Shown: positions 1-10,563, numbered from the stretch's first letter. The stretch: 64,000 bases of DNA from Zygnema cylindricum (GCA_037447655.1 JBBHKE010002413.1:124001-188000), one strand, 5' to 3'. Numbers and translations: made by a program. Notes: generated from the letters alone by a model not told the origin.

Positions 1-298
1 GATTAGCTTATCTCTCTGGTTTTCCCCTTATGCCACCTCAGCGGGACCAACAGATTTGGGGGAAGGACGCAATCTAAGATACTCCGCACTAAATTATACG
101 ACCAAATCTTGGATATCGAGGGCGAGAGATAGTTATCGTCACCTTTTACATGCGCACTACTACAAACGTTCATATTTACGCGTCAGCGATAACTCGCGCC
201 AACACGCAGGTTCAACAGCGATCGTAGGAGCTGAAAAAGCTTTTCCGACCACTCCATTGGTTAACAATTACAGTAGGGAATTGATCATGGCAGTGGCC

Positions 299-770
299 AA
301 AATATTGTTTCAACCGCTTAAACTTTTGCCGCGCTTGCGAACGTCGACCGTCATAATAAAATTAACAATTCACACGGCCGGCGAACGTTTACGGTAACAA
401 ACATGCGACAACCACATGTAAATAAAAGCCACATGTAAATAAAAGTGTTGCAGACAGTCCTTTTTGTCGTTACGTGAGCTCCACGGTGTGAGCACGTTCA
501 TATTACGTTAGCCGCAAGATTGAAATTTAATCGTTTAAGCGTTATACATTGAACTTAGACGCAAATTGAAACGAAACCTCATGAAATATGAACGTGCTTT
601 CACCGTGGAGCTCGCGTAACGACAAAAAGTGACTGTCTGCAACACTTTTATTTACATGTGGTTGCCGCAGTTTTGTTACCGTAAATGTTCGCCGACCGTG
701 TGAATTGCTAATTTTATCATGACGGTCGACGTTCGCAAGCGTAAAGTTTAAGCGGTTGAAACAATATTTT
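299..770. repeat. Long foldback (inverted) repeat
   Basis: The left arm (about 299-507) is repeated in inverted orientation at about 584-770, with a spacer of about 75 bp. The arms share the ATATTGTTTCAACCGC, TTTACATGTGG, GACAGTC and GAGCTCCACGGTG blocks. The left arm is about 22 bp longer, mostly because a 17-bp block (CCACATGTAAATAAAAG) is tandemly duplicated near 413-447. The structure resembles a foldback-type MITE or a hairpin locus. I found no convincing target duplication or ORF, so the element class is uncertain. The flanks 1-298 and 771-1087 hold nothing I recognise. Confidence 0.75.
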
Positions 771-1087
771 GAAAGTCAAAACTATCCAACCGATTGACCG
801 TCAACTTTACTAAGTAGTTTTAGTAACCGCAGACGCATGAGAATGTGCGTTCTAAAAAGGAAAAAAAACCAGGTCGTAAAAAATCCCCTTCCCACATATT
901 CGTCCGACAGTCGCGTTTCGACCGTGTGAATGTACGATTTGTGTACGATTTGTCAGATTTTGTACGGAGACCTATATTAGTGTAAGCATGTTGGCGACCG
1001 ACATTTTTTTTTTCAAAGATCCAAATTACCATAACCAAACAATTAGGATGTATGATTTTTTCCAAAAATTTTAAATTCTTAAATAGC

Positions 1088-1149
1088 GTACACCACGGTA
1101 ATTATTATTATACGCTAATCAAACTCCCACGCTAATAACGATTGGCGGT
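1088..1149. mobile_element. Fragment of a TA-target MITE
   Basis: The right-hand 60 bp matches the right end of the complete MITE at 45121-45332: a CGGTAATT block, an ACGCTAAT block, then ACGCTAATAACGATTGGCGGTG followed by TA, here written in parts. The left terminus is not visible, so this looks like a 5'-truncated copy. Confidence 0.45.
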
Positions 1150-1250
1150 GTAGTGTTTTAATTTTCGCAGTACTGCCTATTTTACTTTTAGTGCGTTAAA
1201 TATGAGCGCACGAAACTACACTTTTACTGAATTTCAGAATTTGCTCTCTA

Positions 1251-1467
1251 CACCGCGAATCGTTATTAGCGTCAAGGTTTTTATCGCCACTTAAAACATC
1301 TTTTCTGCGTACACACGTGTCGGATTGTGGACCTGACGGTTTCGATTGAAAGGAAACATTCTCGGATTCCGATTGGCGGTCTCAAATCGAAAATCCAACA
1401 AGTGTGTACGGAGAAAAGATGTTTTAAGTGCCGAAAAAAACCTTGACGCTAATAACGATTCGCGGTG
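1251..1467. mobile_element. TA-target MITE (mariner/Stowaway-like), complete copy
   Basis: This 217-bp non-coding element has terminal inverted repeats beginning CACCGCGAATCGTTATTAGC and is flanked by TA at 1249-1250 and 1468-1469. A second inverted pair (ACTTAAAACATCTTTTCT near 1290 and AGAAAAGATGTTTTAAGT near 1413) lets most of the element fold into one hairpin. It lies about 150 bp upstream of the lactonase start codon. TA duplication and hairpin structure are typical of mariner-type MITEs. Family membership is supported by further copies at 17095, 18776, 45121 and 45557. Confidence 0.85.
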
Positions 1468-1613
1468 TATTGTACTGTACTTGACTGCTACTAGCATTTT
1501 GGTAATGGTGGTGTGTCATATCCTGGCGCTTCAACGGCTACAGTATTGGCTACTGTTTTGAAGTTGTCCGCCATTTCTCCAGAAGTCCGGATACGCGGCC
1601 TCCTGTCCAGCTC

Positions 1614-4600
1614 ATGGCGAAAGTTGACGTGGCAGTATCATGTCGCGCGCTCCTGGGCGAGAGCCCCGTTTGCTTGCCATCTGGTGCCGTACACTTTGCT
1701 GACATCATGGGCCGCCGTGTTCACACCTTTCATGCTCCAACGGGCGCACAAACCTCTGTTGCTACAAACGGCTCCATGGTCGGCTGTGTGGTGCCCTGTT
1801 CTTCCGAAGCGCTAGGACTGCCACGTGTTGATCTCCTGGCTGGTTTGGAGGTAGGTAATTTGTTTTTTGAGAGTCTAATTTTTTTATTTGAATGCGATTC
1901 TGGTTAACAGGTGTTTGTAGAATTTCTGCAAGAGAGTTTGTTTTGACATGAATTGTATTGAAGAAGCATAAATTTTGTTTTGTTTTATTTCTGAAGAAGC
2001 ATCCTTACAGACTAAGGAAAATTAGGTCTTTTCTTTGAATTGTTGTGACCAGCTGTTTGTCAGATTTTTCAGTTTTGTTGTTTGTACCACTTTTTTTTTT
2101 CAGCTCTTTCTTTTCGAATGATTCGTCTCGCCTTTTGGTTTAAATTCTGTGATCAATCCTCTTCTTTTGTGTTCTTTTCAGCTCTGTGGCTGAATTATTG
2201 AATTGTTTTTTTCAACCAACACTTTTGTTCCGTTGTTTCCTTTTTTTCTGTGAAATTGTTTCTTTAAACTTCATTTCTCTTCATTTTCTCCCTCTATCTG
2301 TCCGTACAGGACTGTGTTGTGGCTGTTGACTCCAGTACTGGAGTTATTGGTCCTGAAGCCGTACTGAGTTTTCCTGGAAGCCATGGTGGACCCAAGTTTC
2401 GCTGCAATGACGGAAAATGTGACCCTCGGGGCCGGCTTTGGATTGGCACCATGAATACAGAGGTTCACCAGGATACCGGGACGCCACAGAAAGGACGACT
2501 CTACTGTGTACAGAAGGTGAGGTTTGCTGATCCCGTTCTCGTTTTCAGAAAGTGTATATGCAGCAGGACTCGTAGGGACTCTTTTGGATTTTCAGAAATG
2601 CTGAAGCAGCAGTTTTGGTAGGCAATTGACAAGGACTTTTAAGGATTTTCAAGTTATCCAAGGGCTGTTTTTATTATGAAAATTCAAATGCGGTGCTGAG
2701 GTGACTGCTCGAATTCGTACAACTGATTAGTGTATTGCACACTGTAAGCCATTTGTTTGACTTAGATGCGTATTTTTTGTCTGTGTTTTCTGTTCACCCT
2801 ACAGCTTTTTTCGTAAGTGAGAACCACATTAAAATGGGTTTTCTTTCGGCCTGCATAAACTATCTTGAATCACTATTGTTGAAACACTTTAGGGACATCA
2901 TATGACTATTAAACAATGCTGTCCATGGATATTTCCATTTCAAAGAAAAATTTGGAAGACTCGAGTATTGCAACAGCACCTATTTTGAAATGAAAATGAT
3001 TTACCCAGTTTAGTAAGTTTTTGCCACCTTGTCTATGTATGCCAATGATAGGTATAATATTGTATAATTGAGCTTATGTGATACAAAGGTACAATCCTTA
3101 ATTATTTTATAATTCATTAAGAGCCTTAGGAGCTTCCTGTTTTTTTACCAGGATTTGACTTGACTAATAGTATGCATATTGTTCATAACAGTGTATATGA
3201 CTGGGTCTTCAAACTAAAATGATAAGCTTTCCACTACCTTTCCGCGGACAGGCTGGATCTGATGCAAAATTTAACCATTGAACAAATTGTCTTTGTACAT
3301 CCATACCCATTTTTTGTAGATTGATGTTAATTTTACCACTGCCTTTGAAGGCAGGAACTTGTCCCTTAGGAACCTGACATAATTCATATCCAGGCTCCAT
3401 TTTATTTGTCTACATCATTTTACAAGAGTTTTCTACCTTCACTCCATGTGTATCTGAAAACTGTTACCCAGCTGTTCAAATGAGGAGAGAATAATTTAAA
3501 CAAGAAAATTTTGCCTTACTATCGAGAATTACATCCAGCTTGATTTAAGTACTTTCTGACTTTTGATTAGCAGGTAGCTTCATTTATCACCCACTAATGA
3601 TCCACTCTAGATTATCACTTCAACATTTGCACCAAAGAACAATATGGTATTTGCCTGACACAAAACTTCAGTAGAGTAATACAAGTGACCATTTCATGGT
3701 TCTTCATTAAAAGCCCAGAACACAGGCTACCGCAACCAGATCAAATACTGGCTAAACTCCTAATGTTTTTTGTAATTTTGATCAGTAGTTTTTACACCAG
3801 TGTGAAGCTATACGAAATTATGCATTCAAGCAGTTTTTGTTGTCAGTATCATTTATGAATATTTTTGATCTAGTTCGTTGCCAAGTGTATTCTTATTTTT
3901 ATTTAGTCCTATATTTTAGGTGGTTTCAACATTTAAATCCTTCATGCTGAGCCGTGTTGTCCAATCGCTTGTCCATCAAATCTGGCAACTTCTAACTTTC
4001 GACCCATTTATAGTTGTGATGCGTGTGAGCTCATGCGATTTTTCCACAGCTTCTATTGAGTTAGTGCAGAAATTTATGCCACATTGTAAATAAGCTGTCC
4101 CTCGACTCAGCAGTATTGGTGTGTATTTCTGGACTTGAAAAATTATATCCTAGAAGTTTAGTATTTTTTTCAACACTTATTGCAGTGCAATGTGTTAGAC
4201 AGTAAATTACTATTGTTGAACCTGGTCTCCCAGTTGGAAATAATACAATTGCCTGGCAATGTTTACAAATGCTGTCCGCTTCATATGGAATTAATGAATT
4301 AGGATTTATGTGACTTATGTGTCGTTGATTAGAAAATGTGGGACCGAATTAGTGTTGACTTTAGGGTTAATTTCATGGTTTAGTCAAGTTTAGTGACATT
4401 TCATGGTTAATTTTTTAATTTGGATTCGTTGGCAATGCTTTCTTCAGAATAATTTACATCTGTTGTTTTCATATCAGGTACGTGGTTTTGACTGAATTCC
4501 TCTTGTTTCCTCAAAAACTCATTCTTTTAGATGTTTCCTACTTCCAATTCTTGATGAATTGTATCTTCTTTGATTTCTTTGTGGCAGACAAAGACTGGCC

Positions 4601-7187
4601 CACTCTTTTCACTTGATGAGGACGTAAAACGAATTGGGGAAGTTGAGGCTGTGACCAAATTAGAAGGAGTACTTTGCAGCAACGGCCTCGATTGGGTGGG
4701 CCAACACATGTATTATATTGATTCTCATTTACAGGTAAAGGCTGTAACATCGCCCCACAAAGTTTTTGGGTGGCAAAGGATTTGTGAAAACGAATAGGCA
4801 ACCACTGCAAATAGTCTGGACAATTTCTGTTTGGAAATTTATTACAAGGAGCAACCATATAGAAATTGCACATGATTTAATGTGGACCTGAAATATCTAA
4901 TAAGTCGAGAATGGAAATCTACACACAGCGGGAGGTGGAGGGGGAGGAGGAGAAGGGGAGGCATGGAGGGATGGAGGGAGGAAGGGTGGGGAGAAGGATT
5001 TGAGGAGATGGGAAGGGGGAGTGCTGAGGGAGCTTATGGGTAGGGAGAGGGGGAGGGAGAGGAAGAGGAGGAAGGGGACGGGAGACGGAGAGGAAAAGAG
5101 AAACGTGTGTCTGCACTGTCTTTTGTGCGAATGAAACAAATAATATAGTGTTTTATGGTTTAATCCGCTTCAATCAAATGTATAATGTGTAAGAAACATG
5201 GTCATGTTTGGTAGTTTATTGCGATTTCTTCCAGTCTCTCTGAGTTTTGAGGCCTCTTTTGCAGTGTAGCGTGTGGACGTGATGGATTACAGCGAAGAGT
5301 CGGGAGATATTTGCAACAGAAGGACAGTGGTCAATTTTCCGAAAGAGGATGGTGGGTCTTCTGATGACAACAACAGATTTTGATAATAGTATTTGCTAGG
5401 TGATGATTTCTAATGTCGTAAGTTGAATCTAAATATTTCTAAGAATCGTAATACAGGATTCGTGGAACCAATTGTGAAGATGAATCCCAGCCTTTAAGAG
5501 CGATTTCATCCTCCTAGAAACTAGATTTAATCCAGGGGAGGGCGAGCGAGAGAGGAGAGGTTTTTCAAATTATGGCTATCAGAATGATGACTTTGTTCAC
5601 CATAGTAAATATCAATCTCACTCTTTTCATTATTTTGGCCAACTCAAGAAATCCTTCCCACTGTCAACCATGAAACAGCGTTGACAGCACATTAGTGCAA
5701 ACATCATATGCGAAAAAATTGTGAAGTCCCATTGTTAATTATGCAAATTAGCCTGAACCAAAAACCATGTCTTTTGTATCATGGTTATCTGTCAACACTC
5801 AAAGAAGTGTGAATACGACTCGAAATACATCTTTATTTATCTTTTAGCTCATCTTTATTACCTTAAAGACAAAAGGAAGAGTTTGTTTGTAATGGCTCTT
5901 CCATTTTGAGCTTTAGTATGTATTTTTAAACCTGTACTTAAGATTAATATTGCTATTCTGAAGCAAAAAAATGAAAATTTCAGATGACCCAACATCATCG
6001 AAAGCAGTCACAATATCAAGAAATCTACTAGTATATATGTATTTTTCTATCTTAATCATAGATTAAAAACGGCCTTGAGTCGGATTTTGTTTTATACTCT
6101 TTACCAGTTCATTTCAATGGGTAAAAATCCTTTCCGGGAACTGAGGTAAAAAAGAATTTGTGCAGACGTCATTTTTTTCTCAAACAAGCTTCTTTTTTTC
6201 GTTACCAGGATTTCCTGATGGTATGACTGTGGATGCGGATGGAAAACTTTGGGTGGCGATTTGGAGAGGAGGTTGCGTGGTTTGTTATGACCCTCAAACT
6301 GGACAAGAGGTCCTAAGAGTGCCAATTCCGGCAAAGTTTACGACCAGTGTCTGCTTTGGAGGTAAATGGGCGTGTTCATATCAGTCAATTTATTAGATTT
6401 CTTTGCTGGTTGTGACCCTCTGGCTAGTCGCCCTGTTGAAATAATCATTTCTTTAGGTTGGGAAAGATAAAAAGATAGTGATAATGATGGATAACAAAAG
6501 GAATTTCTCTAAAAATGTTTGAGTACTTTCGCTTTTGGTTTTTTCAACATTTGAAAAATATCTTCTTCATCTCCCTCTCCCGCTCCCTCTCTCTCTCCCT
6601 CACGTTTTGCTGGGTACTGAGCCCCTTATTACCTGCTGTTGATGGGATTTCCATGCAGGATCCGATCTGAGTGAGCTTTATGTCACTAGCTCCGCTGAAC
6701 CAGACGACGGTGAGATCTCAGTCCAGTTAGTTTGTCCCATTCTTATTTCTTTCCATTACTCCTATTTTTGCTTTTGTGTTTTCTTGTCTCATTTTTTTCT
6801 TGGGCATTCTGTCTTCAGTTCATTTTCTCCATGACTTGTAATGGTTCCTGTCTTTCCCATGTTTTGTTTTTTTTTTTACCTTCCCTTTGATGCACTGTGG
6901 GGTTCTCTTTCAGGCTAATGGTGTTGAAAACATGTTTCTAAAACAGAATTTGGATGAAATTCTATATATTTGGTTGAAAGTTGAATGGTGCAAAATGTTT
7001 TCTAAAGGTAAGTCAAAGTAGGTCTGGTTTATAAAACCGTTTTAAAGGGAAATGTTTGTCTATTTACGGGTGGTCAGGTAGTGGTCCCGATAATGTATCC
7101 GAACATCCTGGAGCTTTGTTTCGCGTACATATTCCCGGAGTGAAAGGTCGGGCTTATTCTCAAAGTTTTACAGGAGGGCCATTATGA
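1614..7187 (+). CDS. SMP-30/gluconolactonase/regucalcin family protein, 7 exons
   Basis: Exons are 1614-1850, 2310-2516, 4588-4734, 5270-5351, 6209-6361, 6659-6709 and 7078-7187. Phases join exactly to give 328 aa; the family is usually about 300 aa. This is a six-bladed beta-propeller, metal-dependent lactonase or sugar-acid hydrolase. Visible metal/active-site positions are E16 in LLGESPV, N112 in RCNDGKCDPRGRLWIGTM, N180 in CSNGLDW and D228 in FPDGMTVDADGKLW; the C-terminus has the usual PGALFRV motif. The start is the first ATG in frame with the conserved GESP block. No signal peptide is evident, so a cytosolic location is likely. Intron 2 is about 2 kb and intron 3 holds a purine-rich tract. 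The 82-bp exon 4 uses the acceptor TGTAG (5265-5269) because the upstream GCAG (5261-5264) leads to a stop. The physiological substrate cannot be told from sequence. Confidence 0.9.
4923..5103 (+). repeat. Purine-only GGA/GGGA low-complexity tract
   Basis: About 180 bases of almost pure G and A lie inside intron 3 of the lactonase, with many GGGAGG and GGGGGAGG runs. The complement is a long polypyrimidine tract. The tract could form G-quadruplex or triplex DNA. It is simple sequence, and the polyproline-like ORFs opposite it are artefacts. Confidence 0.8.
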
Positions 7188-7295
7188 TTCATTGACGGAG
7201 AGAGAGGGATCATTATGATTCACTACTGGAGTGTTACGTTTTTGTTTTACTGAGGCTTTTCGACTGCCAGTACTTCATTTGAAACGGTCATGTAC

Positions 7296-7331
7296 AAAGA
7301 AAGAAAGAGAGAAAGAAAGAAAGAAAGAAAG
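7296..7331. repeat. (GAAA)n microsatellite
   Basis: About nine AAGA/GAAA units with one interruption lie 110 bp past the lactonase stop codon, in the 3' UTR or spacer. Confidence 0.85.
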
Positions 7332-7620
7332 CTAGACGTGCGACTGACTATGCAAGGAGATGGACAAGTTTCGGTGTTTTGCAACCACGAAAATAAGACA
7401 TATGTATATGAGTTTACGACGCCATATTTTGGTTTGGATTGAAATGGAATGGGATTGGTGAAGACGTGTATTGTTCAATGCTTCTAAATTGTTTTTTTCT
7501 TCTTTTTTGTCCAAAAATGAAACGCATTCACTCACATGCAGAGATATGTTTGCATAATTGAAGAAGATGGCCTATTCTAAAGGGGTTCAAATGTGTGAAC
7601 CATGTACTCAGGATATGATC

Positions 7621-7849
7621 TGTTGATTTCCGTGAAATTCGGGATTCGGTATGTCCCATATTAGGGAAAAGTGAGCCGGCTAGGGCTCAAACCTGGGACC
7701 TCTGACTTGAGCTGTCAGCGCACTAACCACTGTGCCACCAGCTCGATGTAGAGCTTGGCGGGTCCGTGCTTATTTATTTTAGGCGGCTTCGAGTGTGACG
7801 TATCACATTCTACCCCGTATTGAACAGGCATTCACGTGCCAATCCAACA
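7621..7849 (-). repeat. TRIM 3' LTR (intact tRNA-like region)
   Basis: This 229-bp LTR has TGTTG/CAACA ends. On the minus strand it runs TGTTGGATTGGCACGTG, then a variable region, the tRNA-like unit, a short T-run and the terminal CAACA. It is the downstream LTR of the minus-strand element. Confidence 0.85.
7673..7744 (-). tRNA. tRNA-like Pol III unit inside the LTR (nominal anticodon CTC)
   Basis: The 72-nt minus-strand sequence folds as a full cloverleaf. The acceptor stem is GAGCTGG/CCGGCTC (7 bp with one G-U), the D stem GCAC/GTGC, the anticodon stem CTGAC/GTCAG around loop AGCTCAA, and the T stem CCAGG/CCTAG with one mismatch around TTTGAGC. The A box TGGCACAGTGG is perfect and the B box is GGTTTGAGCCC (GGTTCGAGCCC in the sister LTR). 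A TTTT run follows 2 nt past the acceptor stem, as a Pol III terminator would. Position 33 is G instead of U and no CCA is encoded, so decoding function is doubtful. It is better read as a tRNA-derived promoter module carried by the LTR. Confidence 0.65.
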
Positions 7850-7890
7850 ACCCCCCTCACGGGAAGGCCAATCACACCATCCGCAATCCC

Positions 7891-7906
7891 GTTGGCTCCG
7901 ATACCA
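7891..7906 (-). promoter_or_regulatory. TRIM primer-binding site
   Basis: Immediately inside the 5' LTR on the minus strand is TGGTATCGGAGCCAAC. The copia-type site complementary to the 3' end of initiator tRNA-Met is TGGTATCAGAGC, so there is one mismatch in 12. Confidence 0.8.
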
Positions 7907-8114
7907 TGTTGATATCTATAAAATCCGGGATTCGGTATGTCCCATACTAGGAAAAGTGAGCCGGCTAGGGCTCGAACCTGGGACCTCCTAACCACTGTGC
8001 CACCAGCTCGATGTAAAGCCTGGCGGGTCGGTACCTATTTATTTTAGGCGGCTTAGAGTGTGACGTATCAAATTCTACCCCGTATTGAACCGGCATTCAC
8101 GTGCCAATCCAACA
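7907..8114 (-). repeat. TRIM 5' LTR (20-bp deletion in tRNA-like region)
   Basis: This 208-bp copy of the LTR lies upstream in element orientation. Apart from point differences and a one-base indel it lacks 20 bp, exactly the anticodon arm of the tRNA-like unit. Confidence 0.85.
7958..8009 (-). pseudogene. tRNA-like unit lacking the anticodon arm (5' LTR copy)
   Basis: This has the same acceptor stem, D arm and T arm as 7673-7744, but the 20 nt forming the anticodon arm are missing. The A box is intact and the B box GGTTCGAGCCC is closer to consensus than in the other LTR. It cannot act as a tRNA but could still bind TFIIIC. Confidence 0.7.
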
Positions 8115-8119
8115 TGATC

Positions 8120-8691
8120 TCTGCAACCACCAAAGTTATTGAGAGGCCATAAAGTAGTTTTTACATAAGATATAATCTTTGAGGTTCTAAACAAAAAAGC
8201 AGTGCGAAAGAAGGTGATAGAAAGACAAAGGGCATGCCAACTAAAGACATTCGTAGCAATACGCAAAAGTAACAACAAGATAGTTTACCCAAACAACATC
8301 TTTACAGCCATCTATGGGCAACCAACTTATAATTCTTAACTCTAAACACGTTGCATTAATTTTTGGGTTTGTTGGCCATAAATAAGTAAAATAGTACTCT
8401 ATGATTGCAATAGTTTTTGTAATATGATTTATCGAAACAATGCCTATTGTTCTCCTTGCCCTATATAGATAGGAAAAACACTCGATGATGACCGCGTCCC
8501 CTCCGATGAATAAGCTAAGCAAGGCCTTGATTGGGAACTCGCGTTGAGTGAGAAGTCTCTCATTTCACACGTTATTATTACTCGGCACTTGAGCACTCGT
8601 ACTTGGACCGAATAGACATCGTTCTCAAAGCTGAGCAACTTGAATGCATATTTGTATGCTACAGTTGTGGTATACCACTTTTAGACTGATT
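8120..8691. other. Unassigned spacer between TRIM and copia tail
   Basis: No conserved coding signal was seen on either strand in this stretch of about 570 bp. It may be degenerate copia internal sequence, but I could not recognise RT motifs. Confidence 0.4.
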
Positions 8692-9034
8692 GTACCACCA
8701 GCTCAGTCCACTACGGAGGCTGAGTATATGGCCTCTTGTTCGGCTGTGAAAGAATTATTGTGGGTGAACTCTTTGCTTCAAGAACTAGGATATATGAAGA
8801 ATGGAGTGCAAAAGATATTTTGTGACAAACAAGCTGCAATTGCAATTGCGGCAAACCCTAAGCATCATTTTAAAGCGAAGCATATGGATATTTGTTTGAG
8901 CTTTGTTAGGGAGAAGGTTGAGAATAAAATAATTAGTTTGGAATATAGACCGGATGGAGAGATGGTAGCAGATATGATGACTAAGTCAGTTCCTTATCCC
9001 AAATTGACATTTTGTAGGGAGAAGTGTGGACTGA
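8692..9034 (+). pseudogene. Ty1/copia RNase H C-terminal fragment, interrupted
   Basis: The frame encodes the hallmark STTEAEYMA block, then ELLWVNSLLQELG, FCDKQAAIAIAANP, KAKHMDI and MVADMMTKSVP, which is the end of a plant-type copia pol (RNase H). Upstream protease, integrase and RT are absent. At 9035 a TIR element is inserted. Beyond it (10231 on) the reading frame resumes with a GSVE-like tail, a polypurine tract and an LTR start, so this is the 3' end of a 5'-truncated copia element. Confidence 0.85.
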
Positions 9035-10230
9035 GGGTGAAGTTCCATTAGACAAAAAGTGGGGTTCGTTACTGGACACCGTACGTTTTCGTACATCGCC
9101 GTACATAGCCGTACCAATTTATTTATTTTTCGGACGAAACATCGTTAGTGGAAAGCTGTCGGGAAGCTCCGATGATATAGGCGTAATTCCTGACCGTTGG
9201 ATGTTTCACTTTTTTAGATCCGGGAAGCAATCGCGCACATCATCCACTGGGCCCCTACTCTCCTCGCGAGGAGAGTTGGGGCCCACTAGATGATTGCCAT
9301 TCATTACCATTGGAAAGGAAAGAAAATATTTACGTTGTACAAGCAATCACAGGCGTGCACGTCGTACATGTCATGTGCCTCCTGCCACGTTGAATGCAAG
9401 TCAATGCAGGCCATGTGAAAATATCCTCGCACGCTCCGTGTGACATCCACCGACATTCAAAGTTTGTCGCGTCTTTTTGCCATTCTGTTTCGAAATTTTG
9501 AGAGTTGTGTATCGGTAAAAAAATTATCGCGATAACACCGATACCGATTCTTATTGGTTATCGAACGGTCAGAGTTAACGATATATTTGTACTTTCTATA
9601 CTTTCTGTCCAGAGTACACGTGGCAGGTTTCTAGTGGATCCCAAGGAAGAAAGGGACAAAGCCATGGCGTCCGATGTGAAAGCTACATCGTTTTAACTGG
9701 AGCCGTACTAAAGCCGTACATATCTTATGCGGGCTACTGTATTTTCGGCTTGTACAAATGATCTGATTGGTAGGCACCTCAGTAGATAGGGGTTGTAAGT
9801 AGGGTGCGTTGGGGGAATAACACGTACAGTTGAGTGAACCTGCCGTACGTTTATGTGTACGGTCCGTAAATATATCTCCTTACTCATATATCGATTATCG
9901 ACTACCCGAAAAAAGGCTCATATCGGTTATCGACAAGTACTTACATATACACAACACTATAAATTTTGATTTCCATTTTCAAAATCAAAATCTAGCCGAA
10001 AACTTTATGTACGAATCATTAATTACCTCCAGTGGTACAGAAATTTCGTACAGATATTCCGTTTTTGGATTTTTTTCAAGATTTTTAGAATCTGGACTCT
10101 AACCTACGTGGTGCCAATCATAATTGAGGAAGGTTTGTAACTGGCCCGACAGAATGGAGCGGACTTCCAGTAAACGCTGCTAGTAGACTTGTCCGTACAT
10201 TTACTGGGACCGCCTAATGGAACTTCACCC
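9035..10230. mobile_element. TIR DNA element E1, inserted in copia; TSD TGA
   Basis: Termini are GGGTGAAGTTCCATTAGAC and its inverse, flanked by TGA at 9032-9034 and 10231-10233. It is 1,196 bp with no transposase ORF. Inside is GACCGTTGGAT (about 9193), then GAAGCAATCGC (about 9225), then a 56-bp hairpin. It belongs to the same group as the elements at 12874, 47012 and 48200, whose ends read GGGTGGCGTTCCATCAGAC. A 3-bp target duplication with GGG ends is closest to PIF/Harbinger or Tourist, but TGA is outside the usual TWA. Confidence 0.8.
9239..9294. repeat. Near-perfect 56-bp central palindrome in E1
   Basis: The arms run from ATCATC to GATGAT, with GGGCCC blocks and a CTCCTCGCGAGGAG centre. 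Only a few positions are unpaired. This is the most GC-rich spot of the element and the likely hairpin core. Confidence 0.85.
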
Positions 10231-10251
10231 TGAAAGAAAGGATAGACAAGA

Positions 10252-10563
10252 AAAATAAGGGGAGTGTTGAAAGCCTGTACGAAGTGGAGGCCCTATCACA
10301 TGACTGTACCGTACCACATGGCGTGTCGCCTAAAATATTTCGTCTGAATTCTCCACCGACATTGAAATTCACTTTTGCGACAGTCGTGCCGCGTTTAAAG
10401 TGGTTCAGCGGACCCCTCTCGTTTGTCCGTTGAAATAAATCTAGCGGAGCGAATTCATTCTTGTACGCAGTCATTTCGCCGAGCCCTGAATCGACCACGT
10501 CCGATCAATCCGCGTATGCCGGATCTCCGCCAGATGTTCAACGGTTCAATTAAGCCGTACAAC
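10252..10563 (+). mobile_element. Copia polypurine tract and start of 3' LTR
   Basis: AAAATAAGGGGAG (10252-10264) is followed by TGTTGAAAGCC, the expected polypurine tract and LTR start directly after the copia frame that resumes past E1. The LTR end is uncertain. A CAACA at about 10559-10563 is one candidate; the LTR could extend to about 10825. Confidence 0.5.

Larger units (their letters stand above)
7621..8114 (-). mobile_element. Complete TRIM (miniature LTR retrotransposon) with tRNA-like LTRs
   Basis: Two direct repeats (7621-7849 and 7907-8114) begin TGTTG and end CAACA on either strand and enclose only 57 bp. Read on the minus strand, that gap starts with TGGTATCGGAGCCAAC, one mismatch from the plant copia initiator-Met primer site TGGTATCAGAGC. 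It ends in a G-run polypurine tract (GTGAGGGGGGT) next to the 3' LTR. A perfect 5-bp target duplication, TGATC, flanks the element at 7616-7620 and 8115-8119. There is no coding capacity, so it is a non-autonomous TRIM mobilised in trans. The LTRs differ by substitutions and a 20-bp deletion, so the insertion is not recent. Each LTR contains a tRNA-like sequence, described separately. Confidence 0.9.

Noticed and set aside
4897-5139. Proline/serine-rich ORFs on the minus strand opposite the purine tract
   Set aside because: They are translations of a simple-sequence polypyrimidine strand inside a lactonase intron, with no family signal.
7655-8115. Two tandem tRNA-derived SINEs
   Set aside because: The tRNA-like blocks first suggested SINEs, but the repeats have LTR termini, a primer site, a polypurine tract and a single TSD around both copies, so a TRIM explains them better.
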